44,316 bases of DNA from Arsenophonus sp048493715 (GTDB lineage Bacteria; Pseudomonadota; Gammaproteobacteria; Enterobacterales; Enterobacteriaceae). Position numbers and translations under genes: made by a program. Of the stretch, positions 37,625 to 44,316 are shown in pieces (the first letter of the stretch is position 1; each line of letters opens with the position of its first letter). Under the pieces are notes generated by a model. It saw only the letters and a list, made by a program, of their open reading frames with translations. It was not told the DNA's origin and made no database searches. Location: contig JBGDCZ010000019.1 of NCBI GenBank assembly GCA_048493715.1, positions 1-44,316 of the forward strand, read 5' to 3'.

Positions 37625-39536
37625 TTATTGCTGACATTCAAATCCCTTTATTATATTTTCGAGAACTTCTTGCTGTGCTAGCCACTCAGTTTCAATTTCT
37701 TCTAATGTTAATTTTGTTTCTTTTTGCTGTCTTAGGTAATCGTTAAGTTCAGATTTACGCTCATGGTCATAAATATCACTGTCTGCCAGTTTTTGTTCAA
37801 TTTGTGCTAACTGATTAGATAGGCTTGCGAGCTTTTTTTCTAATATTGATAACTGTTTTCTGATTGGTTGTGTGCGTTGGCGGAATTCTGCTTCACGTCG
37901 TTTTTGTTCTTTACGATCTTGGGCAGTTAAGTTACCTGATTGCATCTTATCTTGTAACTGTTCCTGACGAATTTGTTGGTGCTGTTGTTTATTCTGTTCG
38001 GTTAACTATTTTTGATAATCGTCCAGATCACCTGAAAAAGGTTCAACCTGACCTTGATGAATGCAATAAAATTCATCTGTTGTCGAACGCAATAAATGGC
38101 GATCGTGGGAAACAACAATTAGAGCACCATCAAATACAATCAATGCTTCTGTTAATGCCTGTCGCATATCCAAATCTAAATGGTTAGTTGGTTCATCAAG
38201 CAGCAACAGATTTGGTCGCTGCCAGACAATTAGTGCTAATACTAATCTCGCTTTTTCCCCACCAGAAAAATGCTGACAGGGCTCATTCACCTTGTTACCT
38301 TTAAAGCCAAAGCCACCTAGATAGTCTCGTGAATGTTGTTCAGTTTCTTCTGCAGCAAGGCGGCTAAGGTGTTGTAAAGGAGATTCATCGATACGAAGAT
38401 AATTTAATTAATATTGAGCAAAATAACCAAGTTTGATTCCCTTAGCTAACGAAATTTCCCCTTGTTGCGGTAATAAATCGCCAGCAAGTAACTTGATTAA
38501 GGTTGATTTACCTGCCCCGTTACGGCCGAGTAAACCAATTCTTGAGCCGGGAACCAGATTAAGTGTCGCCATAGCCAGCGCTGACTTTTTCCATTTTAAG
38601 TAGTGGATTAGGTAAACAGTCTGGTGCTCGAAACGAAAAACGAAATAGATTATCAACATGAGCGGGGGCAACTAGTTCCATACGTTCTAACATTTTGATC
38701 CGGCTTTGCGCTTGTTTCGCTTTTGTTGCTTTATAACGAAAGCGATCAATATATTTTTAAAATGGGTAACTTTTTCTTGTTGATTTTCGTAAAGCCCTAG
38801 TTTTTGAGCCAGTTTAGTCGCTCTTTGTTGTTCAAAGGAAAGTATAATTACCGGTATATCCAAATAAACTTTCTTGTTCGAGATGCAGCACTTTATCAAT
38901 AATAGGATCGAGAAAATCTCTATCATGAGAAATAAATATTAATGTACCGGTGTAATTTTTAAGCCATTTTTCTAACCAAATAACCGCGTCTAAATCTAAA
39001 TGGTTAGTTGATTCATCAAGTAATAAAAGATCAGAATGGCAAATTAAAGCTCGCGCTAAGTTTAGCCGCATCCGCCATCCGCCGGAAAAGGCGCTAACAG
39101 GTTCTTCTATTTGTAATGGTGAAAAACCTAAACCATGTAATAAACTAGCGGCACGAGCGCGAATACTCCAGGCATTGATCGCATCTAGTTGACCATATAT
39201 TAAAGCAATAAGATGGCCATCATTCTTATCATTTGCTTGTAGCAGTTGTTTTTCTAGTTTGCGGTATTGGCGATCGCCATCAATAACATATTCAATGGCA
39301 GATTTTTTAAGCGCAGGTGTTTCTTGATTAACCCATGCTAGGGCCCAAGTGGCTGGAAAAGTGATGGTTCCTGCTTCTGGTTGCATATCGCCTTTGATTA
39401 AAGAAAATAAAGTCGATTTTCCACAGCCATTTTTACCAATTAATCCTACTTTTTGGCCTGGTGTGATGGAAGCTGTGGCATTATTTAATAAAACCCGAAT
39501 ACCACAACGCATTTGGAGCGAAGAAAATACAATCAT
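37625..39536 (-). pseudogene. yheS: ABC-F ATPase YheS, degraded
   Basis: Cytoplasmic ABC-F protein with two ATPase domains, thought to act on the ribosome. The first domain is nearly whole: MIVFSSLQMRCGIRVLLNNA, Walker A GLIGKNGCGKST, signature FSGGWRMRLN, LLLLDESTNHLDLD (Pro to Ser in the D-E-P motif). A frameshift near 38840 cuts it before the inter-domain linker. The second domain (GRNGAGKSTLIKLLAGDLLP; FSGGEKARLVLALIVWQRPN; LLDEPTNHLDLDM) lies in other frames with breaks near 38650, 38410 and 38290. TAG near 38007 follows DDYQK (former Trp). The Lys/Glu-rich C-terminal coiled coil ends at 37625. It would be adjacent to yheT in E. coli; here mur and exporter genes lie between. Confidence 0.94.
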
Positions 39537-39647
39537 ATACGTACTTAATAATATATTAAATCATTTATAATTTTAAATAATATAAATGGCCTTTGGTGAG
39601 TATGTAACTAAAAATTGTGCTTCTGGCACGCTTTTGAGGAGTTAATT

Positions 39648-40183
39648 ATGTCGCCTCCACCCAAGATTCTAATTATCTATGCTCATCCTGACCCTACTGA
39701 ATCTGTGGCGAATAAGATGCTCATTGAATATGTTCAGGATTTAGATAATGTTTTAGTACATGATTTATATGGTACTTATCCTGACTACCTTTATTAATGT
39801 CAGTTATGAACGAAAATTACTTTGTCAGCATGAAATTATCATTTTTCAGCATCCGCTTTATATCTATAGTTGTCCTTCTCTTTTGAAAGAGTATTAACAC
39901 GAAGTTTTATTTGTGAGCAAAGTAAACAACTAAAAGGTAAATATTGGCGCTCGGTTATTACAACCGGGGGACCCCAGAAGCATACCAATATGGTGGCTAT
40001 AACCGTTTTCCATTAACTGAATTATTACGTCCTTTCGAGCTTATTGCCTTAATTTGTGAAATGCAGTGATTATCGCCAGTGATCATTTATATGGCAAGAA
40101 GACAAACCATTGAAGACCTGCAGGAGTGTGCAAAAGCCTACCGTTATTGGATAAAATAGCCCTTAGAGCATGGAGGCTTATAA
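39648..40183 (+). pseudogene. kefG: Glutathione-regulated K+ efflux ancillary protein KefG, degraded
   Basis: KefG is a flavodoxin-like quinone-reductase-type partner needed for full KefB activity. From ATG 39648, set by GAGGA 8 bases upstream, the text is MSPPPKILIIYAHPDPTESV and ANKMLIEYVQDLDNVLVHDL up to YPDYLY. Frame changes then give IIFQHPLYIYSCP, GGTPEAYQYGGYNRFPLTE-like text and LRPFELIALICEMQ. The end is MARRQTIEDLQECAKAYRYW, with an early TAG at 40157-40159 before the ancestral TAA (40181-40183). It precedes kefB by 2 bases, the normal operon order. Non-functional. Confidence 0.9.
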
Positions 40184-40185
40184 TT

Positions 40186-41981
40186 ATGGAAGAATTTAGT
40201 TTTTTCCGTTCTATTATGATATTCCTGCTGGCGGCTGTTATCATGGTGCCTATTGCGCAAAAAATTCGTTTGGGGGTGGTATTAGAATACCTATTAACAG
40301 GTATTGTTATTGGGCCATTTGTATTAGGGTTTATACGAAATGTTGATGAAATTATGTATTTCGCTGAACTAGGTCGTTTTTTTGATGTTTTTAATTAGCT
40401 TGGAGCTTAATCCAGCCAAATTATGGACCTTAAGGCGTTCAATTTTTATCATTGGTACTGCTCAGGTGATCATAACGGCAGCATTATTTACCAGTTTACT
40501 TATTATTATTCATTTTTCTTGGCAAGCAGCTGTGGTTGGTGGGATTGGGGCTGGTGATGTCATCAACGGCAATTGTTTTACAAATTATGCATGACAGAAA
40601 CATGAGTAATACCGAAAGTGGGCGGCTTGGTTTTTCTTGTATTACTTTTTCAGGATATGGTGGTGATCCCAATATTGGCGCTTATTCCATTTCTTGCCAG
40701 TGGAACGGCTGATAGCGATTGGTATCGTATTGGACTAAAAGTGGAGGCCTTTGTTGGTTTATGGATAGCCGGACGCTATTTTATTAGTCCATTATTTCAT
40801 CTGATAGCTAAATCGGGAGTGCATGAAATATTTACTGCCACCTCTTTACTTGTCGTATTAGGGGCGGCTTTTTTTATGGAAAAATTGGGTTTTTCCATGG
40901 CGTTAGGCACATTTATGGCTGGAGTATTACTCGCTGATACTGAATTTCGTCATGAACTAGAGATCACCATAGAACCGTTCAAAGGTTTGCTACTAAGTTT
41001 GTTTTTTTGTTTCTGTTGGCATGTCACTTACATTTAGCAATCCTTTGGTCACATTTATTAGAAATAGTAGTTGGTGTTGTGATCCTGGTAACAGTAAAGT
41101 TTGTTATTCTCTATATTTTAGGTTGGCTAGCGCAGGTGCGTCGATCTTCACGTCTATTGTTTGCTGGTGTGTTGAGTCAGGCTGGTGAATTTGCTTTTAT
41201 TATCTTTTCTACTGCTATTAATGTAAAAGTAATGAGTAAATGTCGCTATTATTAGTTATTGTTACTTTATCTATGATGACAACTCCACCAATAATGCAAC
41301 TAATTAGTAAGTTATTGACTCATTGGTACAATGTGCGTAATGAGCCGATACAAAAACCTTTTGTTGAAGATACCGATCCGCAAGTGATTTTAGTAGGGTT
41401 TGGACGTGTTGGGCAAGTTGTTGGGCGTTTATTAATGACCAATAAAATTCGCATTAACTGTATTAGAGCAAAATGTTAGTGTGGTCCATACGATGCGACC
41501 CTATGGCTATAAGGTTTACTATGGTGATGCGTAAGATTTGCAATTATTGCGTTCGGTGGGCGCAGCAAAAGCCAGCGTGATTGTGATTACCAGTGATAAC
41601 CCAGGAGAAGTAATGGGGATCGTTCATTTATGTCAAACTCATTTTCCAAATCTTCATATTATCGCCAGAGCACACGGACGTTTCGAAGCTCATCAATTGC
41701 GAGAAAATGGTGTGACCGATTTTTGCCGCGAGACGTTTGTGAGTGCCCTTGAGATGGGGGAAAGGACATTAGTAAATTTAGGTGTACATCCTCATCAGGC
41801 GCATCGAGCAAAACAGCGTTTTCGTCGGCTGGATGTTAAAATATTTAAAGAAAATTCCCCTAAAGCTGGTGAGGGTGAAATTGGCCAAGCTACTCGAATC
41901 AAAGAAGCATGTAGAAAGCTTGAAGAATTGTTTGAAATAGAAATAACACAAGAACGTGGACAACCAAAAAGTTGGGATTAA
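40186..41981 (+). pseudogene. kefB: Glutathione-gated K+ efflux antiporter KefB, degraded
   Basis: A CPA2 membrane antiporter with a C-terminal RCK (K+ conductance regulation, NAD-binding) domain. The start MEEFSFFRSIMIFLLAAVIM and IRLGVVLEYLLTGIVIGP are good. Frames break near 40390, 40560, 41000 and 41225. Membrane pieces include FLISLELNPAKLWTLRRSIF, VFLVLLFQDMVVIPILALIP and LGTFMAGVLLADTEFRHELE. The RCK Rossmann motif VILVGFGRVGQVVGRLLM is followed by another shift near 41460 and a stop near 41532, and the rest, LLRSVGAAKASVIVITSDNP onward, is open to QERGQPKSWD. Several independent lesions make this a clear pseudogene. Confidence 0.94.
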
Positions 41982-42007
41982 TATAACATTAATTAGTGAG
42001 AGCGTGG

Positions 42008-42208
42008 ATGCCTGTAATACGTAAAAGATTTATTGCTGGCGCTGTTTGTCCTCAGTGTCAATCTCAAGATACGCTAATGTTTTGGCAAAAAAATGCATTT
42101 GATCTAATTAAATGTATAAAATGTCATTATATGCACTCTCAGAGTATGTCTGGATCTGACAGCCATATAAAAGATAAAAATTTATTAATAGATATTTTTA
42201 CCTTGTAA
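42008..42208 (+). CDS. yheV: YheV family zinc-ribbon protein
   Basis: A 66-residue protein, the same length as E. coli YheV, starting MPVIRKRFIAGAVCPQCQSQ. Two CxxC pairs (CPQC near residues 14-17, CIKC near 36-39) form a likely zinc ribbon, and the family end DIFTL corresponds to GIFHPD. An upstream in-frame GTG (41996) would add four residues; the ATG matches the family start. Biochemical role unknown. It lies between kefB and slyD in standard order and is intact although kefB is not. Confidence 0.92.
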   Translation: MPVIRKRFIAGAVCPQCQSQDTLMFWQKNAFDLIKCIKCHYMHSQSMSGSDSHIKDKNLLIDIFTL

Positions 42209-42300
42209 TTAAAAATAACGTTTTTATAAGTTTCAATACAGTTGTACTTTTTTTTGTACAATCGGTGAAATTTTTTATCCACGGCGATGTAGGAGATGTA

Positions 42301-42856
42301 ATGAAAAAAGTAGCGAAAGATCTAGTGGGGAGCTTGGCTTATAAGAGTGAGAACAGAAGATGATGTATTAGTTAATGAGTCATTGGCCAGTGCGCCACTT
42401 GATTATTTGCATGGTCGTGGTTCTTTGATTTCAGGCTTAGAAAAGGCGCTTGAAGGACGCAGTGTAGGTGAGCGTTTCGATACAGAGATCCAAGCTGATG
42501 ATGCTTATGGTCAGTATGACGACAATTTAGTTCAACGAGTGCCCAAAGATGTTTTTGTTGTTGTCGATGAATCACAAGTTGATATGCGTTTCTTAGCTGA
42601 TACGGATATAGATTCAGTACCGGTAGAAATTACTGGTATTGAAGGTGATGACATTATCGTCGATGGTAATCACATTTTAGCAGGTCAGAATTTAAAATTT
42701 AATGTTGAAATCATTGCGATCCGGGAAGCAACTGAGGAAGAATTAGCGCACGGACATGTCCATAGTGAGAATGGTCATGAGGGTGGATGCTGCCATGGAG
42801 AACATCATAGCGACAAAGGATGTTCTCATGGGCATGGTGGTTGTGGTTGTTATTGA
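42301..42856 (+). pseudogene. slyD: FKBP-type isomerase and metallochaperone SlyD, one-base insertion near the start
   Basis: SlyD is a cytoplasmic peptidyl-prolyl isomerase and nickel chaperone. From ATG 42301 the frame reads MKKVAKDLVGSLAYK; one extra base at about 42346 shifts it, and the correct frame resumes at VRTEDDVLVNESLASAPLDY. The remainder is pristine: GSLISGLEKALEGRSVGE, NDAYGQYD-like ADDAYGQYDDNLVQRVPKDV, VDGNHILAGQNLKFNVE, then a His/Cys-rich metal tail (GHEGGCCHGEHH; GCSHGHGGCGCY). A GTG at 42347 begins the correct frame but lacks a ribosome site and would lose the first strand. It could be a young pseudogene or an indel error. The annotation keeps the ancestral start. Confidence 0.85.
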
Positions 42857-42886
42857 ATGGTATAATAATTGTTTATGTTGAAATAG

Positions 42887-42916
42887 ATCAGCGAGAAAAT
42901 GTGCTCGCTGATTTTC
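42887..42916 (+). terminator. slyD terminator in the convergent gap
   Basis: ATCAGCGAG (42887-42895) pairs perfectly with CTCGCTGAT (42904-42912) over an 8-base loop and is followed by TTTC. It lies between convergent slyD and slyX and may serve both. Confidence 0.7.
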
Positions 42917-42923
42917 TACCAGA

Positions 42924-43145
42924 TTAATAGTGTGGTGGTGGGGTTTCTTCATTAATTGGCGCTAATGGTGATGATTGTGTGGCTTTCAATCGTTCAGTAA
43001 CCAGTTGCATATGCTCTTTTAACTTAGTCATTTCAAGTTGTTGTTCGACAACGGCTTGATTGAGTGCGTCAATGGTGATCTCTTGAAAAGATAATTTACT
43101 TTCCAGATCTTCTAGTCTTTCTTCATATTTTTTGAGTAAATCCAC
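42924..43145 (-). CDS. slyX: SlyX protein
   Basis: A small coiled-coil protein of unknown function. It starts with GTG at 43145, strongly supported by a perfect AGGAGG 5 bases upstream. The 73 residues (E. coli 72) are LEDLESKLSFQEITIDALNQ, a Gln/Leu/Lys-rich heptad region, and the family's diagnostic C-terminus EETPPPHY. It converges on slyD and is divergent from fkpA, as in E. coli. Intact. Confidence 0.95.
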   Translation of the reverse strand: MDLLKKYEERLEDLESKLSFQEITIDALNQAVVEQQLEMTKLKEHMQLVTERLKATQSSPLAPINEETPPPHY

Positions 43146-43369
43146 TTGAACCTCCTGTAGGGAGTGAATACATAGATTGGATATACGATATAATGCCTAC
43201 TAATAAAGCCTTAGAGAAGTTTTTTCTAATATGATTTACCTTGTAACCTCTTTTTATTGGTAGGTTTAACTATATTTAATCCCCTAACTTATTGTATTAT
43301 CTAGCAGTTGATTAGCTTGTACACTTTACTATGACTCATTGGAAATAATAAACGTCATTGGAGAACTGA

Positions 43370-44107
43370 ATGAAATCCTTATTTAAAACAACTCTATTAG
43401 TGTCAACTTTATTTATGGTGCTAAATACCTCACAAGTATTAGCTGCTGATGCAAATAACAAATTTGATAATGAAGATCAGCGTAGCGCTTATGCATTAGG
43501 TGCTTCGTTGGGTCGTTATATGGATCATTCTTTGATGCAACAAAAATCTATCGGTATTAATCTTGATAGACAACAGCTTTTAGCTGGAGTACAGGAAGCA
43601 TTTAGTAATAAAAGCAAACTTAGTGATCAAGAAATAGAAACAACATTAAAAGCATTTGACGAAAAAGTACGTACCGCAGCTCAGGCAAAAATAGAAGAAG
43701 AGAGTAAAAAGAATGGCAAATTGGGTGATGAATATCGCACTAAATATCTTAAAGAAGAAAAAGATGCAGTAAAAACAAAAAGCGGATTGATTTATAAAAT
43801 TGAGAAACCAGGCCAAGGAGCAAAACCAACCGATAAAGATACTGTTGTGGTAAACTATGAGGGTCGTTTGATTGATGGTTCGGTATTTGATAGTTCTTAT
43901 AAACGTAATGAACCGTTAACTATCGTACTGGACTCAGTCATCCCAGGGTGGACGGAAGGTCTGCAACAACTGAAAAAAGGCGGCAAAATCCAACTTATTA
44001 TTCCACCAGAGCTTGGTTACGGTAAATCTGCTGCCGCAGCAATTCCAGCAAACTCAACCTTAATCTTTAATGTCGAGTTATTAGATATCAAACCAGCTAA
44101 AAAATAA
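43370..44107 (+). CDS. fkpA: Periplasmic FKBP-type peptidyl-prolyl isomerase FkpA
   Basis: Envelope chaperone and prolyl isomerase. The signal peptide is MKSLFKTTLLVSTLFMVLNT up to SQVLAADAN. The N-terminal dimerisation and chaperone helices include DEDQRSAYALGASLGRY-like text (EDQRSAYALGASLGRYMDHS). The FKBP domain reads GLIYKIEKPGQGAKPTDKDT, VVVNYEGRLIDGSVFDSSY, IPGWTEGLQQLKKGGKIQLI, PPELGYG and ends IPANSTLIFNVELLDIKPAK. The 245 residues fall a little short of E. coli's 270 by a shorter linker. TTGGAGAA precedes the ATG. All domains are complete. Together with dsbA and ppiA it shows that periplasmic folding is retained. Confidence 0.97.
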   Translation: MKSLFKTTLLVSTLFMVLNTSQVLAADANNKFDNEDQRSAYALGASLGRYMDHSLMQQKSIGINLDRQQLLAGVQEAFSNKSKLSDQEIETTLKAFDEKVRTAAQAKIEEESKKNGKLGDEYRTKYLKEEKDAVKTKSGLIYKIEKPGQGAKPTDKDTVVVNYEGRLIDGSVFDSSYKRNEPLTIVLDSVIPGWTEGLQQLKKGGKIQLIIPPELGYGKSAAAAIPANSTLIFNVELLDIKPAKK

Positions 44108-44116
44108 ATGAGTAGC

Positions 44117-44152
44117 AAAAGAGGCAGAGTTGAACTCTGTCTTTGGCTTTCT
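44117..44152 (+). terminator. fkpA terminator
   Basis: CAGAGT (44125-44130) and ACTCTG (44134-44139) form a stem with a TGA loop, extended by AAAGA/TCTTT with a small bulge, followed by a T-rich stretch. It is 10-20 bases past the fkpA stop. No gene remnant is recognised between it and the window end. Confidence 0.65.
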
Positions 44153-44276
44153 TATTATAGAAAAAAATAGTTACGATTTATTTATATGTTTATGGTGAGT
44201 AGCAATGAAGGCAATGGAAACGAAGTAATAGAAATTGTGCATTATCAATAAATATCTCGAATAGCTCAGACTAGAG

Positions 44277-44304
44277 TTGACAGTTACCGGTTATTTTATA
44301 CAGT
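44277..44304 (+). promoter_or_regulatory. Candidate sigma-70 promoter with LexA-like half-site
   Basis: A perfect -35 TTGACA (44277-44282) is 16 bases from TACAGT (44299-44304). ATACAGTA in the same spot matches a LexA half-site, but the other half reads CGG instead of CTG. The gene it would serve lies beyond the window. Confidence 0.35.
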
Positions 44305-44316
44305 ATCTGTCAGGCT

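Noticed and set aside
229..41981. Possible reassignment of stop codons (many in-frame TAG)
   Set aside because: TAG, TAA and TGA all occur at both Trp and Gln positions, frameshifts are equally common, and intact genes in the window end normally at all types of stop. Decay explains this better.
1..44316. Insertion sequences, prophage genes or CRISPR arrays
   Set aside because: No transposase, integrase or phage structural text and no regularly spaced repeats were found on either strand.

Overview
The window is a low-GC enterobacterial chromosome segment in active decay. Intact products such as CRP, Gor, PolA and EngB read almost like their Escherichia coli orthologues. Gene content and order also follow enteric blocks: dpp, yhjJ-yhjD, rlmJ-gor, mobBA-yihD-srkA-dsbA-polA-spf-engB, ppiA-pabA-crp-prkB-yheU-yheT-yheS-kefGB-yheV-slyD-slyX-fkpA. 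The low GC, the decay and a two-partner-secretion exoprotein fit a host-associated Morganellaceae lineage; an Arsenophonus-like insect symbiont is my best guess, by inference only.

Layout. 1-5977: the whole dppABCDF dipeptide ABC operon as pseudogenes, closed by a strong terminator. 6220-7605: a broken filamentous-haemagglutinin-type exoprotein. 8076-11200: yhjJ (broken), yhjD (intact) and a DUF1090 gene whose start codon seems lost. 11363-13670: rlmJ and gor, intact. 14153-15291: mobB and mobA, both frameshifted. 15298-20536: a sparse accessory stretch with a nitrilase-family hydrolase, a CodB-like permease, a LuxR-type regulator (all broken), two unrecognised small genes, and cutA with one stop. 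20537-26663: yihD and srkA (broken), dsbA, polA, Spot 42 RNA and engB (all intact). 26944-30633: ppiA, a toxin-like metalloprotease remnant, pabA, a DUF488 remnant and crp. 31191-42208: prkB, yheU, yheT, murP, murQ, an RpiR regulator, yheS, kefG and kefB (all broken), with an intact LysE/RhtB exporter and yheV. 42301-44107: slyD with a one-base insertion near its start, slyX, and fkpA.

Functionally, the survivors are housekeeping and envelope-folding genes: replication (polA), ribosome biogenesis and modification (engB, rlmJ), glutathione redox (gor), periplasmic folding (dsbA, ppiA, fkpA), folate (pabA) and global control (crp and its known regulatory target spf). What is being lost is nutrient scavenging (dipeptides, MurNAc), molybdenum cofactor maturation, glutathione-gated K+ efflux and accessory regulators. 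Many lesions are single in-frame stops at former Trp or Gln codons, so the decay looks recent. Some isolated one-base indels could be sequencing errors. I see no tRNA, rRNA, complete insertion sequence, prophage or CRISPR array, and no clearly new multi-gene system. The best leads for novelty are the metalloprotease remnant between ppiA and pabA, the DsbA and RlmJ active-site changes, and the accessory stretch between mobA and yihD.
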